64,000 nucleotides of DNA. Source: Hyparrhenia diplandra. Taxonomy: Eukaryota; Streptophyta; Magnoliopsida; Poales; Poaceae. The notes beneath the pieces were generated by a model. That model made no database searches and was not told the DNA's origin. It saw only the letters and a program-made list of their open reading frames with translations. The position numbers were made by a program, and so were the translations under genes. Positions 34,793 to 45,141 of this stretch are shown here, piece by piece (positions within the stretch are counted from its first letter, which is position 1; every line of letters begins with the position of its first letter). Location of the stretch: the NCBI GenBank assembly GCA_015847255.1, contig JADLZK010000370.1, forward strand, positions 186,001 through 250,000, written 5' to 3'.

Positions 34793-37676
34793 ATGGACGA
34801 CGACGTTGTAGCAGCTGCGGCTGCAGCGGCTTCTTGGTCATCGCCGTGGAGCCAGCTCCAGGGGCTCCTTGCTTTGCTCATCATGTGGGGAGCCTACGAG
34901 GCCGTGGAGAGATTCTGGCTGCGGCCACGGCGGCTCGACCGGCTGCTCCGGGCGCAGGGGCTCACAGGCACGGAGTACTGCTTCCCGGCGGGCGACCTCA
35001 AGGAGAACGCCAGGCTCAACAACGAGGCGCGGTCGAAGCCCATGCCGCCGTGCCACGACGTTGTTTCCCGCGTGATGCCGCACCTCTTCAACACTATCAA
35101 GGAGCACGGTACGTCCAAAGTCAAAGTCTCCCATAGTCCCGTAGTCTTTCACTCAAAAAAAAAAAAGTACCATAGTCTTTTTGTCGTTTGTCTCTACGTC
35201 CAGTTTAGTACAGTTACTCCTTCAGTTCCTAAATAATTGCACGTGTATTTTCAAAAAACGGCTTTGATTAATTTTATATTAATTAATACCAATATTTATA
35301 TTACACAATTAGTATCATTAGAAATATATTCGAATCTAGTTTTTTTAATAAATTTAATCTTAGATATAAATATTGTACGTATTTTCTACAAATTCAGTCA
35401 AACTTGTGACTCTTACACCAACGTCGACAGTTATTTAGGGACAGAGAAATACTTAACTAAAATTGTCCGGACAACTAGTCTCGTATCTAGATTGAATTGC
35501 TTGAATGTTTGCTTCTGATGCGACAAACATCTATATGGCAAGTTTGAATCTTCCCTAGTGCTCCATTTCATTCCAACCCCAATCACCGGACGACTTAAGG
35601 TATATATTTAGGGACTGAACCTAGGAACCAGCTGACAAATATCTATATGACAAGAACACTGGGTTTGTTCCAGGTTGGTCGTCCCATTCGTAAAACAATT
35701 TTCCCCTACTAATATATTTCCATTATCTATATATTTTTTTTTTTTTTTTCGCTAGCTCTTGGTTTAAGTAAACGATTTCAGATAGCCCTTGCATGCTCAT
35801 TTGAAACCATGCAAACATCTAATCTAGACCATAGGATGTTAATCCAATAGGGCACATGGGGAGGCGGAATGGGGATTTGTAAAAGTGTGATTAAGGGCGG
35901 ATGGTTAATTGTAAAATTACCCAATCTCCCGTACCCCTTGGATCAACATCTCGTGCCCTAGATTAGAAGTTTGCAGATTTGCATGCAAAGGTCGGTTTGC
36001 ACTTAATCTTTAAAATTCCGTGCAAAGATGAAATTTCAAAGATGGAATTGAAATTTTCGCTGCGTTAACGGCACAAACGCTGAACTGCAGGCAACATTTG
36101 TGTCACCTGGTTCGGACCAATTCCCAGGGTGGTCATCACGGAGGCAGAGTTAGTCAGAGACATCCTATCTGACAAGTCCGGTCACTTCGAGAAGTTCACG
36201 AACAAGCGTCTTGGGAAACTGCTCGCCCTTGGGATTGCGAGTTACGACGGTGAGAAATGGGCAAAACACAGAAGGATCCTGAACCCCGCATTCCATCTCG
36301 AAAAGCTCAAGGTTATTTAACTTACTTTATTTATACAGACAATCAGCTCTAGTTCTGCAGGGTCCCTCAAGCATATCGATGTGTGTCCTTATTACTAAGG
36401 TTATTTTCCCAGCGCATGCTTCCGGCATTCTCGACGTGCTGTACTGATCTTATAGATCGCTGGGACAACAAGATCGCTGGTTTTGACGGATCATATGAAC
36501 TGGACATCTGGCCGGAGCTTCAGAACCTCACCGGAGATGTGATCTCCCGCACGGCATTCGGCAGCAGCTTCATGGAAGGGCGGAGGATCTTCCAACTTCA
36601 GGGCGAGCAAGCAGAGCGAGTAATCAAGGCCTTCCAGTATATGTACATCCCAGGCTTCATGTAAGAACTTTAATTTTTGATCTATCACATAGTACGGTAA
36701 TTCTAGTACATTAAAGGCTATAGCATTCATATGTGTGCGCTCAATGCTCTTGCCGTTACAATATCATTGTATATTCAGGTTCTTCCCGACACAGAACAAT
36801 CGGAGGATGAAGGAAATCAACAGGGAAATAGAAGGGTCTCTAAGGGTCATGATCGAGAAGAGGGAGCGCGCAATCGAGAACGGCGAAGCCAGTGGCAACG
36901 ACTTGCTCGGCTTGCTGCTGCAGTCAAACATGGAGAGCGGGAAAGGCAGCCTGAGGATGAGCACAGAGGACGTGATTGAGGAGTGCAAGCTCTTCTACTT
37001 CGCCGGGATGGAAACCACGTCGGTGCTGCTCACGTGGACGCTCATCATTCTAGGCATGCACCCTGAGTGGCAGGACCGTGCGAGGGAGGAGGTCCTCGGC
37101 GTGTTCGGCAGGGACAAGAAGCCCAATTTCGAAGACCTAGGTCGACTCAAAACGGCAAGTGTTTCATTGCAATATCATGTATGCATGTTTGCTTGACGCC
37201 CATTCTGCTAATATTGATTGTACCTACATGCTATCCAGGTGACCATGATACTTTACGAAGTGCTCAGGCTGTACCCGCCGGTAGTGACGCTAAACCGAAG
37301 GACATTCAAAGACATGAAGATTGGTGGCATCACATACCCTGCAGGGGGTAATCCTCGAGCTTCCCACAATCGTCGTCCATCACAATCCTAACATCTGGGG
37401 GAGGACGCACATGAGTTCAAGCCAGAGAGATTTGCTGAGGGGATCTCAAAGGCCACCAAGGACCAACCGGCGTTCTTCCCTTTCGGATGGGGCCCGAGGA
37501 TCTGCATCGGACAGAACTTTGCGCTTCTTGAGGCCAAGATGGCCTTAAGCATGATCCTCCAACGCTTTGAGTTCCATTTGTCACCTTCATACACGCATGC
37601 ACCGTACACAGTCATTACACTTCATCCTCAGCATGGGGCACCAATCATATTCAAAAGATCTGATCGTGCTATATGA
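34793..37676 (+). pseudogene. CYP72A: Cytochrome P450, CYP72A-type, copy B (three indels in last exon)
   Basis: Exons are 34793-35108, 36091-36311, 36413-36660, 36779-37154 and 37239-37676. Exons 1-4 form an intact frame of 387 residues with membrane anchor and I-helix AGMETT. The last intron begins with GC, not GT. In exon 5 a G run at 37344-37348 is one base longer than in C and D, shifting the frame into a TAA at 37389-37391 before PERF and the heme cysteine. A second G run (37397-37401) is one base short, which would restore frame. A third missing base near 37653-37656 replaces the normal C-terminus. The product would be about 437 aa and lack heme binding. All three changes are single-base, two in homopolymers, so consensus error is a live alternative. 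Confidence 0.82.
35217..35449. mobile_element. Degenerate Stowaway-like MITE in intron 1 of copy B
   Basis: Begins CTCCTTCAGTTCCTAAATAA and ends TTATTTAGGGACAGAGAAA between TA dinucleotides. The same intron in copies C and D lacks it, so it arrived after duplication. Confidence 0.65.
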
Positions 37677-38045
37677 CATATGCCGATCATTGTCATTGAG
37701 CATGTCATGGTGCAAAAATAATGAATTTGTATGGGTCTGTATTCTTATAGGGAGTTTAATTTTGTGTATCTGAATTTTGAGGTGGAACTAAAACGGCAGG
37801 AGATGCATTGCTTGGAGGTTAGGTGTGGATAACAAATATGGATAGCTATTTGTAATCCTTATATTTGAATTTGGTTATAGATATTTTGGATAAGATACGA
37901 ATGGATGTTGACATCATATATTTCCAAATTTAATGAAATACGGACATGATATGAATTGAGAAAGGGGTGAACAAGTTGCTTCTCCATGATGACTCGGTTC
38001 CATGTTTATAGAGACTAGGAACACCCCCGGCACCAATACACTCAT
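37677..38045. other. 3' flank of copy B
   Basis: About 37735-37860 ('TTTTGTGTATCTGA', 'TTGCTTGGAG') matches the region after copy D (55815-55900), so the duplicated unit extends past the coding end. This stretch probably includes the 3' untranslated region. Confidence 0.6.
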
Positions 38046-39140
38046 CTATTTATTTATTTTTTTGATAAGGAAAAATTCCATTGATACTAAAGCAAGTTAC
38101 ATCCTCTCATTACAAAAGTAAACCAAACTAACAAACTAAACTTCCTATCTTGGTGTATAGGAATGGTGCACACCTAACAACCCTTGGGCTGCACGTTTCG
38201 TAACACCCACACTCAATCTTAGCTAGCCACTAGGTTAAGATAGGTTTCGAAGTACATCTTGGCTGCACCAATTGGTTTAGTAAATCCATCAGCGAACTGA
38301 TTGTCAGAACGTATAAACCGAATATCCTATGACTTTTGCACTACTTTGTTTCTAATAAAATGAAAATCTATCTCAATATGCTTAGAACATGCATGAAACA
38401 TTGATTTGTCGAGAGATAAATAGCACCAATATTATCACATCATAGCCGAGCTCCATGAGGTTGCTGAATTTCAATTCATCAAGCAATTTTTGGACTCACA
38501 TTATTCATTTTGTTGCATTGGCTTGTACTCAACTTCAGTACTCTACTGTGCGATCAAGTTCGACCCAAGAAACATAGCAAAAGGCAAACGACCGGTCCAT
38601 CTTTTGTCATCGGGACATCCTGCCCAATCAACATCTGAGAAAGCACTTACTATCATGGACTGAGACTGACCTATTCAGTCCCAAACTCAATGACCTTTGG
38701 ATATATCGTAATATTCTCTTCACAACACTCCAATGCAACGTTGTTGGCTCATGAAGAAATTGGCACACCTTGTTCACATAGAACGAAATATATGGTCTTG
38801 TCAAGGTAAGGTATTGTAATTCCCCACAATATACTCGTATATATCATGTGGAGTATATGGGTCCAAGTCTTTGTCCTTTTGCAGCACTAAGTTTCTTCAT
38901 GGTGGAAGTATTTATGGGCCTACACTTGCTCATACCTGCTCACATCGGTAGCATACCGTCCTTGCGACAATTTCAAACCAGCCCAAGATCTCTTGACTTC
39001 TATTCCCAAGAAACTAGTGAAGATCACTAAGATCCTTCAATGCAAATCCCTTCTCCAAATCTTTGAGCAAAGCATTTGGTGCTTTATGCGAGGAACTTGC
39101 CACTATTATGTCATCCAGATAAACCAAGACAAACATGGTA
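38046..39140 (-). mobile_element. Ty1/copia retrotransposon fragment (RT end and RNase H), decayed
   Basis: Read on the minus strand, about 39140-39100 encodes the reverse transcriptase 'YLDDIIVA' block. Going down in coordinates there follow an 'FLGIEVK'-like segment and copia RNase H blocks, including 'CDNIGAIYLS' near 38430 and a tail resembling 'ADGLTKP' near 38290. Stops and frameshifts are numerous. There is no LTR or integrase in the fragment. It separates units B and C. Confidence 0.72.
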
Positions 39141-39384
39141 TGTTTACCCCTTTGATAATAGAATAGCGTTGTATCGTGTCAAAGAGGCCCTTTCCTGGTG
39201 CACTCATTCTTTGTGTCTCCGCCTTATCGTTGGTTTTCTCACTATCCTCGGCTCCTAGGGGCAAAGGCAAGTTGTCGTCTCTCCCACAACACCTGGGGAG
39301 GTTGAGGGTCCCCTACCTTGAGCACCTGCATGAGTTTGGGGGGGGGATGGGATTTTTGTGACAATAGTTGGCCAGGAATTCTTC

Positions 39385-39553
39385 GTAGCTAGTAGCTTGT
39401 TCTAATTTTCCATATAATTTGGTTCCTGACTGAATTCATGATAAGGTGCATACTGTGCTTAGCATATTTCGAGATCAGTTACATGCTAATATGCGTTTCT
39501 TTTCCCATGATTTTTCACAATTCAAATCCACTGCAATTGTCCAATAAGTAGTA
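39385..39553 (+). repeat. Upstream part of duplicated P450 unit C, interrupted by a Helitron
   Basis: Matches 34115-34300 of unit B nearly base for base up to the Helitron edge. The match resumes at 40229 ('TTACCCAATTAA') in register with 34310 onward. Confidence 0.85.
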
Positions 39554-40228
39554 CTAGCAAATGCCCCGTGCGCCGCAACGAGGTGTATAATAATAATTTA
39601 TTGGATGATCAATACGTCAATTAAACAATCTATACCACTTGAAGGTTTATGTGAAGCTCTTTCCGAATTCCTCTATTCCAATGTGTGCATGATTTGTTTA
39701 GTTGAATGTAACCGTTTTTTTATATGATTTTTAATATGGAAGAGTTTGTTTCGGGGAGCGACTTTTCATGGGAAACATTGTTTTTCTTTGCCGTATATTT
39801 TTCCCGAAACTTGAAACATTTTGTTTTGTGCCATATAGAAAAGGGGACAGTGTTTTGTTTTGCGGTATCTGTTTTCTATTCACGAAATATTTTTTTTATC
39901 TTTTCTTGCCGTATATATGTTTATATTGATATTTATTTCTAAAACTTTTTTTTTTGCCGTGAGCTTCTTTTACCGTATAATTATTAGGGTGGGGGCGGGG
40001 TTTTTGGGACTGGAAACGTTGTCTGAAACGTTTTGTGTGCCGGACTTCAAAATTTTTGTCACATTGATCTTGTGCGAAATTTTTGTAGCTAGATGGAAAC
40101 TCTTTTTATTTTCCCCTAGACTCTCTTCGGGGTGGTGGACAGTCCCAGGACTCTATGGGGTGGTGGACTGAAAAGGCGGTGGACCCAAGGGTGAACTGAA
40201 ATTTTTTCGCTTTATTAATAGGTATAGA
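39554..40228 (-). mobile_element. Non-autonomous Helitron
   Basis: On the minus strand it begins TCTATACCTATTAATAAAG and ends in CTAG, inserted between A (39553) and T (40229), the Helitron target. A GC-rich hairpin (CCTCGT ... ACGGGG) lies just before the CTAG end. The matching sequence of P450 unit B lacks the 675-bp segment and so shows the empty site. It has no RepHel gene, and internal open frames are T-rich noise. Confidence 0.85.
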
Positions 40229-40659
40229 TTACCCAATTAACTACAGTACGTCAGTAATCCTCGAGCTGTCCTCCGCTCCTCCCCTTTAGGTTCGATCATA
40301 TATACATGCAAACGTAAGCCGCTAGTACCTTTCAGACTTTGCAACCCCATCTCAAATTGATCTGGACCATTGGTTTTTGACAATTTAGTGAATTACTAAA
40401 TACAAACTAATAAACTAAAGAAAACAAAAAACAAAATCCCCGCACCCACCTATTGACGGCAGGGAATCCTGCATGCCGCTGAAAGAAATCATGGGACATG
40501 TTCAAGCGTGTTCCATAGTATACACAAACAACCATGTTCAATATATATAAAACTTTATGTGCGTACATATAATTGTGGTAAGTTAATTAAAATAAATACT
40601 TCAAATTTGCATTCGGAAATAAAGTATGCATGCATGCCTACACGAAAGGAAAGAGACCT

Positions 40660-40811
40660 GCTCGCTTCTCTATCCCATAATGAGGGGATTTGACATTTTT
40701 TTTCTCGGTCGCTCGCTTCTCTATCCCATAATGAGGGGATTTGACATTTTTTTCTCGGCTGCTCGCTTCTCTATCCCATAATGAGGGGATTTGACATTTT
40801 TTTTCTCGGTG
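40660..40811 (+). repeat. Three-copy tandem repeat, about 50-bp unit
   Basis: Units start at 40660, 40711 and 40761. Each reads GCTCGCTTCTCTATCCCATA, then a GGGGATTTGACA block, a T-run and CTCGG. They differ mainly in T-run length. It is a minisatellite with no spacers, so not a CRISPR array. Confidence 0.92.
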
Positions 40812-40882
40812 CTCGTACATGTATGCATCAACAAAAATTTTTTTAAAAAAGATTTTCTATATATTTAAAACTTTCCTTATTT

Positions 40883-40890
40883 GCCTTATT
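40883..40890. repeat. 8-bp target-site duplication GCCTTATT, left copy
   Basis: Matches 41661-41668 exactly and flanks the hAT-like element. Confidence 0.85.
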
Positions 40891-41660
40891 TAAAGATGGC
40901 CATGCAGCCCGACGCCCATAGGCCCGGCCAGCGCACGGCGATTTGACCTGGCCCGGCACGGCCCGGCCCGATGGCGGCGTGCCCGTGCGGCCCTGACCCG
41001 AGGCACCAGGCGTGCTTGGGCCGCCACCCGGGCCCGCAGCGCGGCGCGGGCACGGCCCGGCCAATGAGGCGGCCGGTGAGCAGCCCGGTGCCGACTTTGG
41101 TCTTGGCCTGCTAAAGGCCTATCAGCTATGTAACGTACACACATAAACCTTATCTTCTCTTCTCTCCTCACGACTGAAACAGCGCCCAGCGCCGCATCTT
41201 CCTCTTCACGTGGAAAACATCGCCGCATCTTCCTCTTCACGCGGAAAACAGTGCCGCATCTTCTTCCTCCGCTTCTCCGCCCGACGCCCGACCCCCGCGA
41301 GCTCCCGTGTCGCGGTGACAGAGGCACCTCCCGCCGCGCGCACCGCCTCCCCCGCTCCCAATCCCTCTCGCTGCCCTGGCAGCTTCCCGCCTCCTCCCGC
41401 CCATGGCGGCTTCTCTGCCGCCTCCTCCCGACGCCGACGACGGCTCCAGCGGCGGGTGCGGGCGGCGGCGCGGCTCCCGACGGGGGGAGCGGCGACGGCG
41501 ACCGCATACATCGCCCTACGCCCGGCGAAGGCGGCACGACGGAGGCACGGACACGACGGCGGCACGGGCGAGGGACACGAGCACGCCGGGCGGCACGGCA
41601 CGGGCCGGCATGGCGAGGCATGTCGGCGTGCGGCACGGCACGGCATGGTGGCCATCTATA
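40891..41660. mobile_element. Non-autonomous hAT-like transposon with GC-rich interior
   Basis: The inverted ends are TAAAGATGGCCATGC on the left and GCATGGTGGCCATCTATA on the right, with perfect 8-bp duplications GCCTTATT outside. Length is 770 bp. GGCCCGGC-type motifs crowd the left subterminal region and GGCACGGC-type motifs the right. The interior includes a short direct repeat (CGCCGCATCTTCCTCTTCAC, about 41190-41265) and open frames rich in Arg/Pro/Ala with no recognisable domain. There is no transposase. Confidence 0.82.
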
Positions 41661-41668
41661 GCCTTATT
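41661..41668. repeat. 8-bp target-site duplication GCCTTATT, right copy
   Basis: Identical to 40883-40890, the hAT signature length. Confidence 0.85.
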
Positions 41669-41688
41669 TTATAAAATAAAGTGTGAAC

Positions 41689-42650
41689 TCCACTGTAGGT
41701 CCCTAAACTTATCTCAAGGTCTCATTCATGTCCGTGTATTTAGAAAACCAGGAAACCATGTCCTTAAACTTGTTAAATGTCTCATCTAGGTCCAAAACCA
41801 GGAATTGGAGGCTGTTTTGTCCAGATGGACTGCCACGATGGCATCCAGAGACAGAGCGGGAAATCTCCCACCATTTTGCTGGTTCTTTTGCAGGCTCCCC
41901 CGCTTGACTTATTGCTCATTTATTCAGCCCCACTCTCTTTCCTTCTAACCCATCAGGCCACAGAACGCCATAGCTGACCTTGGACCTCAAGCTCCAGGAA
42001 GCAACGACCAATATTAATTCCATATAATATTTAGCATCCATATAGAGGTTTGGTGCTATAATAGCATAGAAGCCATACTTAGTATTTGACACTTAACAAG
42101 AGTTATGGACCCATTATATATTACAAACAGTGAGCCACATCTTAGACATGTCACTACCCTGAGCAAACTAACACATCCAACACACAAACCTCACAACAGG
42201 TTTGTAATTGTGTGTCTTGGCGCCATCTAGCAGTCCCAAAAGGTTTACCAAAAGCTGTACTAGTCGCACCAACTGCCGGCGGGTGGCGGCGCTCCTCTCC
42301 CGTGGCGCCGCCGCGCTCCGGCCGCCCGACGGGGGTGGCGCCCTATTCCGTCGCCGCAAAAGCGGATCTCGCGCGCGTCGCGACTCCAGTCACGCGGCCT
42401 CTCCAGAAGGAACCAGGGCCACCAAATGAAATACAACAAGGGCTTTTTTTTTGCATATTCGGCTCAGGTCCAAGTTGGTCAGATTGTGTCAACATTGCCA
42501 CCGTGGCAGTCTAGGTGGACAAAACAACCTCCAATTCCTGGTTTTGGACCTAGATGATACATTTAGCAAGTATAAGGACCTGGTTGGCTGGTTTTCTAAA
42601 TACACGGACCTGGATGAGACCTTAGGACAAGTTTAGGGACCTACAGTGGA
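41689..42650. mobile_element. DNA element with terminal inverted repeats of about 150 bp
   Basis: The left arm (41689-41843) starts TCCACTGTAGGTCCCTAAAC. The right arm (about 42495-42650) is its imperfect reverse complement and ends GTTTAGGGACCTACAGTGGA. Such long inverted ends suggest a Mutator-like MITE. The target duplication is degenerate and not resolved. A GC-rich patch (42265-42400) sits inside and may be captured sequence. There is no transposase. Confidence 0.75.
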
Positions 42651-43009
42651 TCGTGACCGTGACCGTTTGATCGGAATAAATAGCCAGTCCACAGTCATTT
42701 GAGAGTACCGTTACAATTGCCTTATTATATTCAGTCACTAGAGAAACACAAACACAAACGAAAGAGACGAACGTTCCTCAAACATCTTTATTGACGCGCG
42801 CGGTTATATATTGGCCTTGTGGTGCATCTTATTCCACAAGGCAAACTGCCGTACGTGCCCACCAAGAAACCATAGACATAGACATCAACTGCAGATTGAA
42901 AAACGCAATAACAAAATCCTGTGATTGTGATGCCAACGGAGCGCATCAATATCACTGGCCGTCGCGCGCCGGCAACACGCTCCGTGCGCTGCCAACCACG
43001 TACTACTAC

Positions 43010-43016
43010 TTATACC
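43010..43016 (+). promoter_or_regulatory. TATA-like element of copy C
   Basis: TTATACC, about 100 bp before ATG 43113, at the position corresponding to the TATA-like element of copy B. Its third part (TATACC) is a weaker match than the boxes of B and D. Confidence 0.4.
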
Positions 43017-43914
43017 GTGCTCGCTCGCTCTCGTTTCTCACTCTAAACACACACTGCGCAATTGTGCATTTGTGGTTTTCACAGCACATAACTTGAAAGC
43101 ACGAAGCAAGCAATGGACGACGACGTTGTAGCAGCTGCGGCTGCAGCGGCTTCTTGGCCATCGCCATGGAGCCAGCTCCAGGGGCTCCCTTGCTCTGCTC
43201 ATCATGTGGGGAGCTTACCAGGTCGTGGAGAGATTCTGGCTGCGGCCGCGGCGGCTCGACCGGGTGCTCCGGGCGCAGGGTCTCACAGGCACGGAGTACT
43301 GCTTCCCGGCGGGCGACCTCAAGGAGATCACCAGGCTCAACAACGAGGCGCGGTCGAAGCCCATGCCGCCGGGCCATGACGTTGTTCCCCGTGTGTTTCC
43401 GCACCTCTTCAACACTATCAAGGAGCACGGTACGTCCAAAGTGCATAGTCCCGTAGTCTCTCACTCCAAAACAAAAAGTGCCATAGTCTTTGTCGTTTGT
43501 CTCTACGTTCATCAACAATTTAGTACAGCTACTTGCCTAAAATTTTCCGGACAACGGATGGTCCTATGTAGAATGCGAATCTTTGCTTCTGATCCGACGT
43601 GGACACTGAGGTTGACGTCGATTGACTAGTGTCGTGAATTATTGCCCAGCTGACAGACATGTATATGGCAAGTTTGAATTGTTCCCTAGGGTTCCATTTC
43701 ATCCCAACCCCAGTCACCGGACGACTTAAGATAAATATTTAGGGACTGAACCTGCGAACGAACCATTTCAGCTTATCAAAATTATACAAATTAGTGAACC
43801 ATTCCAACTGAAACCGTTGTAGGGACTGGTTCCAAAGGATACGAACGAGCCATTAGTATATATATATTTAAGGTCGTTCCATTTGTAAAACAATTTTTTC
43901 CTCCAAATATATTT

Positions 43915-45141
43915 CCATTATCTAATTTTTACGATGCTTGGGCTCCCGTTAATTTGTTTTGAGCTGGTTCCTCTCCTACTAATTATAATTAAGGGTTTCT
44001 TAGTACTTTTGTTAACCGCACAACTTCTCGGCTCCATTGAGGCACCACGCGTATGATGGCCACGCCTGCCAACGCGGCGGCGCTTACGTTGTGCCGCGGC
44101 GTTCCTCGACATGCGCCACCCGTCGGGCGGACCTGGCCCCGCCCGGCGTGGACAAGTTCCTGATGCGGTCGGCGCTCCGCCGCGCCGCCAAAGCGCCATT
44201 GCCGATTCACCGTGCTCGGGTCCTGCGAGGCGGCGTCGCGCGTTCGGGAAGGTCGTGACTACACTGCGGTTCCGGCGCGCGGACCCGGCCATGCTCGCCC
44301 GGCGTGGTGGGGAGCTACGCGGAGCTCGTGTTGGCTGAGGTCCTCACGGCGCCGCAGGACTGCGCGGAGTAGCGTGCTATGCTCGAGTCCATCGCCGGCG
44401 TGCTCCTGTCGCCCACCAACACGCTGGGCATCCCGGCAGCATTCCTCTGCCGCCTCCTTCACGCCGATGTCGCTACCGAGGCGTCCGCGAAGACGTGCCG
44501 CGACCTGGAGCTCCGCGTCGCCGCGGTGCTCGATGAGGTCACCGCCGAGGACTTGCTTGACGTCCACGCTGGATGCGGATGCGGAGCGCGTCTGGAACAC
44601 GGACATTGTGCGATGCGTCGTTACCGCGTTTGGCGAGCGGCAGACGCATAGCGGCAGTGGCGACGGAGAGCGAGCGGAGGAGGCATCGCGGCGTCCTTGT
44701 CCGGGATGGTGGTGGCGGCGGCGTTGGGGCAGCCCGCCAGCACCAGGGAGGAGGGGGCAGGGGGCAGGGGGCGACGTGGGGGTGGAGATGAGCATAGCGG
44801 CGGGGAAGTGCGGTGGTGGTGGCATAGGGGTGGCGGCGTAGGGGCAGCAGTGTTGTCCTATATGGGAGGAGAGCGTGCCTGAGCCAGGTAGCGGCGGATG
44901 AACGATATTTTTTTACTTGACTTCTTATTTAGTTTTAAGAAGCTGATTCAGAAGCAGGATTCACAAGAAGCAGCTCCTCATCAGATTAAAAAGAACATTG
45001 TACCATTTAAAATTCATTATAATTTAGTTCGGTTCCATGGTTCCTTCCATCTGGTTTCTCTAACTTTTTATCCATTATATCTAATGAAATGGAGGGCTCA
45101 TATTAATTTCAAGCGTGTTAAAAAAACTCTCCCATTATCTA
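43915..45141. mobile_element. Insertion in intron 1 of copy C carrying an NPH3-like gene fragment (probable Pack-MULE)
   Basis: A 10-bp direct repeat CCATTATCTA flanks 43925-45131 (copies at 43915-43924 and 45132-45141). In copy B the intron reads through this sequence once (about 35720-35730), so it is the target duplication of an insertion. A 9-10-bp duplication fits Mutator-like elements. Terminal inverted repeats are at best weak. The AT-rich ends enclose a GC-rich core (44040-44840) with the captured fragment. Confidence 0.65.
44300..44650 (+). pseudogene. NPH3-domain (BTB/POZ photoresponse family) gene fragment, broken
   Basis: NPH3/RPT2 proteins are adaptors for Cullin-3 ligases in phototropin signalling. 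Frame 44379-44570 reads 'MLESIAGVLLSPTNTLGIP', then 'FLCRLLHADVATEASAKTCR', then 'VLDEVTAEDLLDV'. The sequence continues after a frameshift near 44572 as 'RVWNTDIVRCVVTAFG'. This is the order of conserved NPH3-domain segments. An in-frame TAG just before 44379 also breaks it. The BTB domain and C-terminus are absent. It is a captured fragment, not a functional gene, in the same orientation as the host P450. Confidence 0.7.

Noticed and set aside
40660..40811. Regularly spaced repeats that could suggest a CRISPR array
   Set aside because: The units are contiguous without unique spacers and the DNA is plant nuclear. It is a minisatellite.
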